Positions 1-7,466 of a DNA stretch of 41,566 nucleotides are shown one piece after another. Source of the DNA: Mesorhizobium sp. M7A.F.Ca.US.006.01.1.1. GTDB lineage: Bacteria; Pseudomonadota; Alphaproteobacteria; Rhizobiales; Rhizobiaceae. The translations under genes and the position numbers were made by a program. The first letter of the stretch is position 1. Each line of letters begins with the position of its first letter. A model generated the notes under the pieces. It did no database searches, was not told the DNA's origin, and saw nothing but the letters and a program-made list of their open reading frames with translations. The stretch covers positions 1-41,566 of the forward strand of contig NZ_RZQL01000028.1 of NCBI RefSeq assembly GCF_003997935.1. The letters are read 5' to 3'.

Positions 1-385
1 GGAATTGGCCGGTCAGGCAGATGTCGATACAGCGCCGCCAATCGGCCGGATCGATCTCGTCGACACCGCCGGTCGGCCCGGCAATGCCGGCATTGTTGAT
101 CAACGCATCGAGCCCGCCGAGTTCTTTCTCGACCGCCTCGAACAGGCGGTCGACGTCCTCGTCGCGCGAGACATCGGCCTTGACCGCGGCGACGAGGTCG
201 ATCTTGCCAGGAGCGGCGGCCAGCGCCTCGTCGGAAACGTCACAGACGACGATGCGGGCGCCGAGCCGCGACAGCGTGTCGGCTATGGCAAAACCGATGC
301 CGCCCGCGCCTGCCGTCACCAGCACGCGCTGGCCTTTCAGCCCGGTCAAAAATTCCTCCGCCGATGCCGGCGCCCTTGTGCTCAT
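1..385 (-). CDS. SDR-family NAD(P)-dependent dehydrogenase, 3' end missing
   Basis: Short-chain dehydrogenase/reductase running off the left edge; about 128 N-terminal residues are visible. The start is the ATG at 385, with an AGAAGGA ribosome site just upstream. A Rossmann nucleotide-binding turn, TAGAGGIG (near residues 24-31, with A in place of the first G of the common TGxxxGIG), and the NNAG motif near residue 98 are visible. The catalytic Ser-Tyr-Lys lies outside the window. It begins 13 bases after the permease stop, so it is the fourth gene of the transporter operon and probably oxidises or reduces the imported sugar, polyol or sugar acid. The substrate cannot be read from this fragment. 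Confidence 0.85.
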   Translation of the reverse strand, partial: MSTRAPASAEEFLTGLKGQRVLVTAGAGGIGFAIADTLSRLGARIVVCDVSDEALAAAPGKIDLVAAVKADVSRDEDVDRLFEAVEKELGGLDALINNAGIAGPTGGVDEIDPADWRRCIDICLTGQF

Positions 386-398
386 GGTCCTGTCCTTC

Positions 399-2483
399 TC
401 ATTGCAGCCGCCGTTCGCGCAGCGCCATGACGGCGCCCAGAACGACCAGTCCGTAAAGAATTGCCCTCGTGGCATAGGGAAGCGTGGTGCCGGCGAGCAG
501 CATCTGCAGTGCCGTCAGCAACAACACGCCGCCGAGCATGCCGAGATAGTGGCCGCGCCCACCGGTGATCAGCGCGCCGCCGACCACCACCACGGCGATC
601 GACGGCAACAGATAGTCGTCGCCCATGCCGAGGCTCGCCTGACCCGAAAAGCCGGTCAGCATGACGCCGACAACAGCCGCGCAGACGGCCGAAAGCATGT
701 AGACCACGATCAGCGTGCGCTCGACGCCGATGCCCGACAAGCGCGCCGCACGCAGCCCGTTGCCGATGCCGTAGACGCGCCTTCCGAACGGGGTGCGGCC
801 AAGCAGCAGTACCGCTGCGACGACAAAGACGACCATCAGCAGCACGATTGGGGTCAGCAGGCCGGCGAGCTTGGCCGTCATGACCCAGCGCAGCATCGGC
901 GAGGAAAACCCGGCCGGCGTTCCCTGCGAATAGAGCAGCGCACAGCCTTGCAGGATGCCGTTGGTGGCAAGCGTCATGACGATCGGCGAGATGCCGAGAT
1001 AGACGATGCCGAAACCATTGGCGAAGCCGATGGCGCAGGCCATCACCAGGACGACCGGCAAGGCGTAGACAAGGGCGGCGTCGGAGCCGTTGACCATGCC
1101 TGCCAAGATGATGCCGGAGATGCCGATCGTCCACGGCACGGAGAGGTCGAGGCCTCCGGTCAGGATAACGGTTCCCTGCCCGAGCGCCAAGACGGCTAGG
1201 AAGGACGATAGCACCAGCAGCGAATTCCAGTACCCCGGATTGAGGATGGCGCGGCCGAGCCAGATCTGGGTGACGAGCACGATGAGCAGCAGGCAGACAT
1301 AGGCCGGCAGCGCATAGCGCAGCGTTTCCGCATTGCGCAGATGGAACGCAGGGCGCGGCGATGCCGGACTGCGCTGGGCAAGGGCTGGCTCGGCGATCTT
1401 GAGACGCCGGTCCACGCGCTCAAGCTGCGAGGGCAGTGTGCCGGCGCGCCAGGCGGCGAGCCGGGCACGCGCGGCGCGCAGCTGCACGGCAAGCACCGAT
1501 GCGTGCGAGATGGAGCCGGCAAGTGCCGCCAGCACCAGAATGGTGCCTTCGGCGATGGTCGCATAATAGGCCGATACGTTGAGCACCAGCAGGATATTCA
1601 CCACGATCATCAGGATAAAGGCGCCGAAGACAGAGCCCACCGGGCCGCCCTGCCCGCCACCGAGGCGCGTGCCGCCGACGACGACCGCCGCGAACATCGA
1701 CAAGAGCAGCGGATTGCCGACCAGCGGATCGCCGCTGCCGGTCTGGGCGCTGATGAACACGCCGGCAAGGCCATAGCAGCCGCCGGCGATGACATAGACG
1801 GCAAAGCGCACCAGCACGACATTGATGCCGACGGAAGCGGCCGACTCCGGATCGCTGCCGACCGCGTAGAGTGCTGTGCCGAAGCGGGTTCCCTTCAGCC
1901 AGAACCAGGCGAGCAGGACGACGCCGATCACCACCAGCGGCATCGGCAGCCAGCCGGTGATCGCGTCGCCAAGATAGAAGGTACCGAGATCGGGCGACAC
2001 GAAGCCGCCGGGCTTGTCCATCACCAGCAGCGTCACGCCTTGCAGGATGAACATGGTGGACAGCGTCACCACGATGGGCTGCATGCGCAGCACGGCGATG
2101 AAGAAGCCGTTGAAGGCCCCCACGGCCATGCCGACGCAGATGCCGACGGCGGTCCACAGGATGATGCTGGCGCCTGGTGCCATCGGGTCCATGCTCGATG
2201 CCATCACGGCATTGACCAGCGATATCACCGCGCCGGCGGACAGGTCGAAGCCGCCCGACAGGATGACGATGGTCTGGCCGATCGCGGCGAGCGCCGAGGT
2301 GGCGCCGCCGCTCGACAGGAACGACACATCGAAATAGGTCAGCGGCCCGGCGCTGATCCAGTCGACAACGAAGAGCAGGATCGCCAGGACGGCCGCGGCG
2401 ATCAGCGCGCCGCGATTGCGCATCAGCGCACGGCGCAGTCCGAAGCCGCCGGTAGCGGGGGATGAGGCTGCTGCGCTGCTCAT
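399..2483 (-). CDS. Sugar ABC transporter permease with two tandem permease domains
   Basis: Inner-membrane subunit of a ribose-type (RbsC/BPD_transp_2) importer, 694 residues, about twice the usual 320-350. Two homologous halves are visible. The first has the family signature GGFDLSAGAVISLVNAVMA near residue 75. The second begins near residue 365 and has GGLDLSVPWTIG. Each half carries its own VGGTRLGGGQGG- or VGGALITGGRGH-type C-terminal glycine motif. An Arg/Ala-rich linker joins them. The ATG at 2483 overlaps the ATPase stop by four bases (ATGA) and gives the natural hydrophobic start; a longer frame upstream exists but only reads back into the ATPase gene. A fused pair would supply both halves of the transmembrane channel in one chain. 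Substrate unknown. Confidence 0.9.
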   Translation of the reverse strand: MSSAAASSPATGGFGLRRALMRNRGALIAAAVLAILLFVVDWISAGPLTYFDVSFLSSGGATSALAAIGQTIVILSGGFDLSAGAVISLVNAVMASSMDPMAPGASIILWTAVGICVGMAVGAFNGFFIAVLRMQPIVVTLSTMFILQGVTLLVMDKPGGFVSPDLGTFYLGDAITGWLPMPLVVIGVVLLAWFWLKGTRFGTALYAVGSDPESAASVGINVVLVRFAVYVIAGGCYGLAGVFISAQTGSGDPLVGNPLLLSMFAAVVVGGTRLGGGQGGPVGSVFGAFILMIVVNILLVLNVSAYYATIAEGTILVLAALAGSISHASVLAVQLRAARARLAAWRAGTLPSQLERVDRRLKIAEPALAQRSPASPRPAFHLRNAETLRYALPAYVCLLLIVLVTQIWLGRAILNPGYWNSLLVLSSFLAVLALGQGTVILTGGLDLSVPWTIGISGIILAGMVNGSDAALVYALPVVLVMACAIGFANGFGIVYLGISPIVMTLATNGILQGCALLYSQGTPAGFSSPMLRWVMTAKLAGLLTPIVLLMVVFVVAAVLLLGRTPFGRRVYGIGNGLRAARLSGIGVERTLIVVYMLSAVCAAVVGVMLTGFSGQASLGMGDDYLLPSIAVVVVGGALITGGRGHYLGMLGGVLLLTALQMLLAGTTLPYATRAILYGLVVLGAVMALRERRLQ

Positions 2484-4012
2484 GCGGCGGCTTCCCCGGC
2501 ATGCCCGAGCGCCGGGCGCATGATGGCCGGTTCGGTGATGGCGTCGCCTTCGAGCTCGGCCGCGATGCGCCCGTCGTAGAGAACCAGGACCCGGTCGCAT
2601 TGGTGGACGAGTTCGGGAATCTCGGTCGAGTGCAGAAGGATCGAACCGCCCGAAGCCACGTAGTTTCGCATCATCACATAAAGCTCATGCTTGGTGCCGA
2701 CGTCGATGCCTCGGGTGGGATCGAACAACAGCAGGATGCGGCTCTGCGCCACCAGCCATTTGGCGATGGCGATCTTCTGCTGGTTGCCGCCCGAAAACGC
2801 ACCGGCCCGCGTCCACAGCGCCCGACGGTCGACCTCGACAGTGGCGAATGCCGCCTCGACGAAGCGGGTCTCAGCCTGCGCGTCGACAAGGCCTAGCCGT
2901 GTGAAGCGCGATATCACCGGCAGGGTGGCGTTCTGGCTGCCCGACAGCTTCAGGAACAGGCCTTCGGATTTGCGGTCTTCCGGCACCAGGCCGATGGCCA
3001 TGTTGGGGCGCAAGGCATCGGCCGGCGAACCGAGCCAGACCTTGCGGCCGTCGACGAGGATGTGGCCGCGCTCGATCTCGGCCATGCCAAAGCAGGCCAG
3101 GAACAGGTCCTGCTGGCCCATGCCCTGCAATCCGGCGACGCCGAGGATTTCGCCTTTGCGCAGGTCGAAGCCGGCGCCGTCGAGCTTGCGCCCGACCTTG
3201 AGGTCGCGCACGCCCAGAACCGGCGGACCGAAAGCCTGGGCGCTGTCCGGCTTGGGCGGAAAGGTCTGCTCGATGCTGCGGCCGATGATCTTTTCGATGA
3301 CGTCGGCATCCGAGACATCGGCGACCGGCGCGGTGACGATGTGACGGCCGTTTCTCAGGATCGTCAGCGTGTCGCAAAAGGCGCGGACCTCGCGCATGCG
3401 ATGGGTGATGAAGACGATGGTGGTACCCGCCGCCTTCAGCCTGGCGATGATCGCGCCCAGCCAGTCGACGTCGCGGCCGGCGAGCGTCGAGGTCGGCTCG
3501 TCGAGCAGCAGGATGCGCGGCTCGCGGTAGACGGCACGCGCGATCTCGATCTTCTGGCGCACCGAAAGCTCAAGCTCACTCACCTCGGCATCGAGATCGA
3601 CGGAAAAACCGAGATCTTCGATATGGCGACGGACGGCCCTGCGCGCAGCACCGCGGCGGATCAGGCCGGAGATGCCAACGGGGGCGTAAGGCAGCATCAT
3701 GTTGTCGAGGACGGAGAGGTCGCGCACCAGGGTCATCTCCTGGAACGCGGTCTGCATACCGAGCGCATGTGCTGCGCGCGGTGCGCCGTAAGCGATCTCC
3801 TTGCCGAAGACACGGACATGGCCTTGGCTCGGCCGGACCAGCCCGGACAGCAGCTTCACCAGCGTCGACTTGCCGGCTCCGTTTTCACCGAGCAGGGCAT
3901 GGACGCTGCCGGGCGCGATCCGAAACGACACGCCGTCCAGCGCGACGGTCGGGCCGAACGCCTTGCTGATGCCGTCGATCTCGATGGCGGGAAGCTCGGA
4001 ATGTTCTATCAT
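2480..4012 (-). CDS. Sugar ABC transporter ATPase, RbsA type with two nucleotide-binding domains
   Basis: Cytoplasmic energy-coupling subunit, 510 residues, the normal length for the RbsA/MglA family. Domain 1 has Walker A GENGAGKST at residues 42-50, a signature region LSVRQKIEIARA near 149-160, and Walker B ILLLDEPTS near 167-175. Domain 2 has the usual degenerate Walker A, a strong signature SGGNQQKIAIAKWL and LLLFDPTRGIDVGTK. The start ATG at 4012 lies 83 bases after the binding-protein stop, with a strong hairpin in the gap. The stop overlaps the permease start. Together with the neighbouring binding protein and double permease it makes a complete importer. Confidence 0.92.
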   Translation of the reverse strand: MIEHSELPAIEIDGISKAFGPTVALDGVSFRIAPGSVHALLGENGAGKSTLVKLLSGLVRPSQGHVRVFGKEIAYGAPRAAHALGMQTAFQEMTLVRDLSVLDNMMLPYAPVGISGLIRRGAARRAVRRHIEDLGFSVDLDAEVSELELSVRQKIEIARAVYREPRILLLDEPTSTLAGRDVDWLGAIIARLKAAGTTIVFITHRMREVRAFCDTLTILRNGRHIVTAPVADVSDADVIEKIIGRSIEQTFPPKPDSAQAFGPPVLGVRDLKVGRKLDGAGFDLRKGEILGVAGLQGMGQQDLFLACFGMAEIERGHILVDGRKVWLGSPADALRPNMAIGLVPEDRKSEGLFLKLSGSQNATLPVISRFTRLGLVDAQAETRFVEAAFATVEVDRRALWTRAGAFSGGNQQKIAIAKWLVAQSRILLLFDPTRGIDVGTKHELYVMMRNYVASGGSILLHSTEIPELVHQCDRVLVLYDGRIAAELEGDAITEPAIMRPALGHAGEAAA

Positions 4013-4042
4013 TGTCCTCGATCGCCGGGCTTGGCATGGACC

Positions 4043-4077
4043 GACGATGCACGGACAGAAAATGTCCGCGCATCGTC
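4043..4077 (-). other. Intercistronic hairpin after binding-protein gene
   Basis: GACGATGC (4043-4050) pairs with GCATCGTC (4070-4077). After one A:C mismatch, CGGACA pairs with TGTCCG around a GAAAA loop. It lies between the binding-protein stop and the ATPase start and has no U tract. It is probably a 3' mRNA stabiliser or partial attenuator that keeps binding-protein message in excess over ATPase and permease. Confidence 0.7.
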
Positions 4078-4095
4078 AAGATCGCCTTGGGAGGC

Positions 4096-5223
4096 TTATT
4101 CTTCCGGTTGTCCGACGAGAGCAGCCGCGAGGCCGACCTCGGGTGTCTGGTCCGAGAAGATCGAGGCAAACCAGCCCGGATTGGAGACCAGCGACGGCTT
4201 GAAGGCGTTGCAGCCGGCCTTCATCTCCGCCCATGTGCCTTCGTCGCACAGCTTGATCGTCTCATTGGTGACGACCGGCAGCGGCAGGATGGTGGTCTTC
4301 GGCACGTCCTTGCCTTCGATCGCCTCGACGGCAAGCTTCAGCGCCAGTGCACCCGAATAAGGCGGCGAGGCATAGGAAATGCGTGGCGCGCCCGCCGGTG
4401 CATAAGGGGGAGCGGCACCTTCGACCTCGGTGCCCTCCGGCAGCATCTGGATGCGGCCGCCATTGGAACCTTCGCCGGCGCAAGGCAGGAGTTCGCTGGT
4501 CTTCTTGCCAGCCTCGAGCTGCATCGAGTTGGCGGTGAAGCAGCCGACCTGCATCCACAGCCCGTTGATGTCGTCCCAATTGCGGGTGGCCAGGATTTTC
4601 GAAAGCTCGGTGCGGGCGACCGCCTGGCTCCACATGCCGACAGCCTCGCCGACGATCTTGATGTCAGGATACTTGGCGAAGACTTCCTTGGCGGCCTTTG
4701 TCCGCTGATCGTCAACGGATGTTCCCGGGACGCCCGTGATGGCGATGATGTTGCCCTTGCCATTTAGCTTCTTGACCAGCCATTCGGCTGTCACCCTGCC
4801 CGCTTCCAGCTGGTCTATGTGGACGTTGTAGGCGCAAGGCTCGGTGATCTCGGCGTCGTACGCAAAGACCTTCACGCCCTTATCACAGGCATTCTTGACG
4901 ACCTGATTGAGCGCGGTCGGTGAAATCGGATACACGACGATCGCCTCGGCGCCGCTTTGCACCATTGCGTTGATCTGCTGAATCTGGCGTTGCGCGTTGG
5001 GGCCAGCGACCTGGACCTGCAGGTCGACCTTGTCGGCCAGGCTCTTGTGAGCGGCCATGGCCTTGACCATGTTGGCCGCCTCCGCCTGCCAATCGTTGCC
5101 GATGTAGCTCATGCTGAGAAAGATCTTGTGCTTCTCGGCGGCCTGCGCAGCGGACAGGCCGAAGGCGCAGGCGGCCATGCCGGCCAGCAGCGCAAGCCGC
5201 CGGACTTTCGATCCGATACCCAT
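4096..5223 (-). CDS. Periplasmic sugar-binding protein of ABC transporter
   Basis: Type I periplasmic-binding-protein fold (ribose/LacI-like), 375 residues. The ATG at 5223 was chosen because GGGAGGAG sits six bases upstream and the product then opens with a Sec signal peptide (basic MGIGSKVRRLALL, a hydrophobic run, cleavage after SAAQAA near residue 26). The mature part begins EKHKIFLSMSYIGNDWQ and shows the expected alternating beta-alpha pattern with INAMVQSGAEAIVV. It is the first gene of the minus-strand operon. It is transcribed away from a GntR regulator, which probably controls it. The ligand is unknown; the C-terminus is longer than in ribose-binding protein. Confidence 0.9.
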   Translation of the reverse strand: MGIGSKVRRLALLAGMAACAFGLSAAQAAEKHKIFLSMSYIGNDWQAEAANMVKAMAAHKSLADKVDLQVQVAGPNAQRQIQQINAMVQSGAEAIVVYPISPTALNQVVKNACDKGVKVFAYDAEITEPCAYNVHIDQLEAGRVTAEWLVKKLNGKGNIIAITGVPGTSVDDQRTKAAKEVFAKYPDIKIVGEAVGMWSQAVARTELSKILATRNWDDINGLWMQVGCFTANSMQLEAGKKTSELLPCAGEGSNGGRIQMLPEGTEVEGAAPPYAPAGAPRISYASPPYSGALALKLAVEAIEGKDVPKTTILPLPVVTNETIKLCDEGTWAEMKAGCNAFKPSLVSNPGWFASIFSDQTPEVGLAAALVGQPEE

Positions 5224-5311
5224 GTGAAACTCCTCCCAAACAGAACGATCGAATGCCTCCCAAGGGCACGAAACGTAACCCTTGTCATTCGATGCCAGCG
5301 ACCGTAACATG

Positions 5312-5323
5312 ATTTGATCAAAT
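5312..5323. promoter_or_regulatory. Palindromic operator candidate between divergent binding-protein and gntR genes
   Basis: ATTTGATCAAAT is a perfect 12-base palindrome in the 225-base divergent intergenic region and sits in an AT-rich patch. On the minus strand TTGATA, 17 bases and GATATT could form a promoter for the transporter operon, with the palindrome just downstream. It is the best candidate site for the adjacent GntR regulator. Assignment is by position and symmetry only. Confidence 0.5.
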
Positions 5324-5448
5324 ATCAATGATGAAATCGTTTATATCAAAACCGGCTATGTCAGCCGCTTGACGTGACACCACGAACCTTGCATTCCGAC
5401 ACGAGCACACAAGCAGGTGTCGCCCTCAGGCGGGAAGGTTGACAGGAG

Positions 5449-6123
5449 ATGGCTGGATCGGCGTTCAGGAAGCCTGGTGTCGAGATCATTCCACTGTCCA
5501 AGGAAACTCTGCAGGACCGGGTCTATAATCAGGTCACCGAGTTGATCCTCGACGGCAGCATCGTGCCGGGCGAGATGGTCACGGTTCAGAGCCTCGCGGA
5601 CGCCTTTGGCGTCAGCCCGATGCCGGTCAGGGAAGCGCTGCGGCGCCTGACGGCAGCCAACGCGCTGACCGTAGTATCCGGGCGCTCAATCGGTATTCCG
5701 GCGCTCAGCCGCGAGCGGCTCACCGATTTGCGCAATGTACGTTTTGAAATAGAGGCCATTGCTGCCGGCTGGGCCTCACAGAACCGCAGTGAAGCGGATC
5801 TTGCGATTTTCGCGCGCGATCTGGACTCGCTGGAACGGGCGAATGGCGCAGACGACGTAAAGGCCTACCTCAGGGCGAATTACACCTTCCACTTCGCAAT
5901 CTACCGAGCAGCGGGATCCGAAACCCTGCTCAAGATTATCAAGGATCTATGGCTGCAGATCAGCCCCTATTTCAATATGCTGCATGGGTCCTACTCGACC
6001 GCGAACACGTACCATCAACAGATGTTTGCGGCCCCGCGCGACCGAAACGAGCAGGCAGTTCAGGCGGCGGTCCGCGGCGATATCGATGCAGCTTTCGACG
6101 TGCTGATCGATCTTTTGAAGTAG
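5449..6123 (+). CDS. GntR-family transcriptional regulator (FCD domain)
   Basis: 224 residues. The N-terminal winged helix-turn-helix spans about residues 15-80 (LSKETLQDRVYNQVTELILDG, SLADAFGVSPMPVREALRRL). An all-helical FCD ligand domain follows, with the expected metal- or ligand-site residues scattered through the YTFHFAIYRAAG and HQQMFAA segments. FadR/VanR-type regulators of this kind usually bind a sugar acid or related metabolite and repress a neighbouring catabolic operon. It is divergent from the first ABC transporter/SDR operon, its likely target. The next plus-strand gene is 246 bases away and carries a different operator (6267-6292). A GGAG lies almost against the ATG at 5449 and a GGAAGG lies further upstream, so the ribosome site is not ideal. 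Confidence 0.88.
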   Translation: MAGSAFRKPGVEIIPLSKETLQDRVYNQVTELILDGSIVPGEMVTVQSLADAFGVSPMPVREALRRLTAANALTVVSGRSIGIPALSRERLTDLRNVRFEIEAIAAGWASQNRSEADLAIFARDLDSLERANGADDVKAYLRANYTFHFAIYRAAGSETLLKIIKDLWLQISPYFNMLHGSYSTANTYHQQMFAAPRDRNEQAVQAAVRGDIDAAFDVLIDLLK

Positions 6124-6266
6124 CGCCCCGACCCCGGTCTCACCGGCTTCTGTCCAAAGAGCGGCTCGTAAGCCGCCGCAGAAAGCGATCACGAATTACC
6201 ATTCCATCGAGGTGGCAGCCGCAACAACGGGCGATGCACGGCAGTGTCATGCCGACTCTTGCCTAT

Positions 6267-6292
6267 TTGGTATGCTGGTATAATATGTACCT
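6267..6292 (+). promoter_or_regulatory. NanR-like operator (tandem TGGTAT repeats)
   Basis: TTGGTATGCTGGTATAAT holds two direct repeats, TGGTAT at 6268-6273 and TGGTATAA at 6276-6283, followed by GTACC at 6287-6291. That also gives an inverted GGTA-7-TACC. The ten-base core CTGGTATAAT recurs at 11014-11023 and 20223-20232, and with one change at 12012-12021. GGTATA repeats are the known recognition element of NanR, and a NanR-like gene lies at 19398-20111. The site is about 80 bases before the second transporter's binding-protein gene. Confidence 0.6.
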
Positions 6293-6369
6293 GACATAGC
6301 GTGTCTCTGGGAGGTTGCACTATGCTCGTGTGGCAAGCCAAGCCGATCGTGTTTTTGGGAGGAAATACC

Positions 6370-7392
6370 ATGAGATTTGTAACTGTGGCGGCGCTTGCCA
6401 GCGCCGCGCTGGCGAGTGTTTGCGTGTTGCCGGCAATGGCATCACCGGACGCGCCGGTCATCGCGCTCGCCAACGCCTATTACGGCAACACCTGGCGGCA
6501 CCAGATGGTCGAAGCGTTCGAAGCCTCCGCCAAGGAAGCGAAGGCCGCCGGTCAGATCGCCGACTATATCGTCATGAACGGCGACGGTTCGGTGGCGCAG
6601 CAAAACAGCCAGATCGCCGAGCTGATCCTGAAAAAGGTCGACGTGCTCGCCGTCGACGCCGCCTCGGAAACGGCGGTCAATGGCATCATCGAAAAAGCCT
6701 GCAAAGCCGGCATCATCGTCATCTCTTTCGATTCGGTGGCCTCGGCGCCCTGCAACTACCAGCTCAATTTCGACTTCAAGGGTTACAAGGCGACCCAGGC
6801 CGAGGCGGTCTTCAAGATGCTCGGCGGCAAGGGCAACGTCCTGCAGGTGCGCGGCGTGAAGGGCTCGGCGCCCGACAACGACATGTTCAACGCACAGCAG
6901 TCGGTGCTGGCCAGATATCCTGACATCAAGGTGGTCGCGACCGTCTATGGCCAGGCGACCGCCTCGGTGGCGCAGGCGGCGATCGCCAATGTGCTGCCCT
7001 CGCTGCCGCATATCGATGCCGTGCTCGGCCAGGGCGGCAGCGACGATGTCGGCATCGCGCAGGCCTTCGTCCAGTATGGCGGCGACTACGCCGGCAAGAT
7101 GCCGATCATCGAAGGCGGCGGCGGCACCGACTTCGTCAAATGGTGGGCTGAGGAGAACGCCAAGAACGGCTACCAGACGGTGTCCATGAACACCACGCCA
7201 GGCATCGGCGGTGCTGCCTTCTGGCTCGGCCTGTCGCTGCTGAAGGGCGCCCAGGCACCCAAGCTGATGATCATGCCGGTGGCGACGGTCGATGCCGGCA
7301 ACCTCAAGGAGTACGCCAAGCTGCCGGGCGGCCAGATCATCAGCCCCAGCTATTCGCTGGACTGGGTGAAACAGAACCTGCTGAGCAAGTAA
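6370..7392 (+). CDS. Periplasmic sugar-binding protein of second ABC transporter
   Basis: 340 residues, type I periplasmic-binding-protein fold. The ATG at 6370 follows GGGAGGA and opens a Sec signal peptide (MRFVTVAALASAALASVC, cleavage after PAMA near residue 25). A longer frame from 6301 would hide this signal and is rejected. The mature sequence has VIALANAYYGNTWRHQM and a repeated pattern of NSQIAELILKKVDVLAVD and NGIIEKACKAGIIVISFDS typical of sugar-binding proteins. It heads the gene run binding protein, ATPase-permease fusion, permease, apnO, and carries a NanR-like operator upstream. From this context the ligand could be D-apionate or a related branched sugar acid; that is inference. 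Confidence 0.88.
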   Translation: MRFVTVAALASAALASVCVLPAMASPDAPVIALANAYYGNTWRHQMVEAFEASAKEAKAAGQIADYIVMNGDGSVAQQNSQIAELILKKVDVLAVDAASETAVNGIIEKACKAGIIVISFDSVASAPCNYQLNFDFKGYKATQAEAVFKMLGGKGNVLQVRGVKGSAPDNDMFNAQQSVLARYPDIKVVATVYGQATASVAQAAIANVLPSLPHIDAVLGQGGSDDVGIAQAFVQYGGDYAGKMPIIEGGGGTDFVKWWAEENAKNGYQTVSMNTTPGIGGAAFWLGLSLLKGAQAPKLMIMPVATVDAGNLKEYAKLPGGQIISPSYSLDWVKQNLLSK

Positions 7393-7410
7393 CGCGACTC
7401 AGCGCTGCCG

Positions 7411-7440
7411 GATCGAGCGGTGCCGCAGCACCGCTCGATC
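7411..7440 (+). other. Perfect intercistronic hairpin after binding-protein gene
   Basis: GATCGAGCGGTGC (7411-7423) and GCACCGCTCGATC (7428-7440) form a perfect 13-bp stem around a CGCA loop, 18 bases after the binding-protein stop. There is no U tract, so it is more likely an mRNA 3' stabiliser or attenuator than a full terminator. The next gene starts 26 bases later behind its own GGAGGA. Confidence 0.75.
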
Positions 7441-7466
7441 GTCGCTGTCGAGGAAACGGAGGACGA

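Noticed and set aside
3062..4360. Long plus-strand frame overlapping the first ATPase and binding protein
   Set aside because: Low-complexity antisense composition; the minus-strand genes have Walker motifs and a signal peptide.
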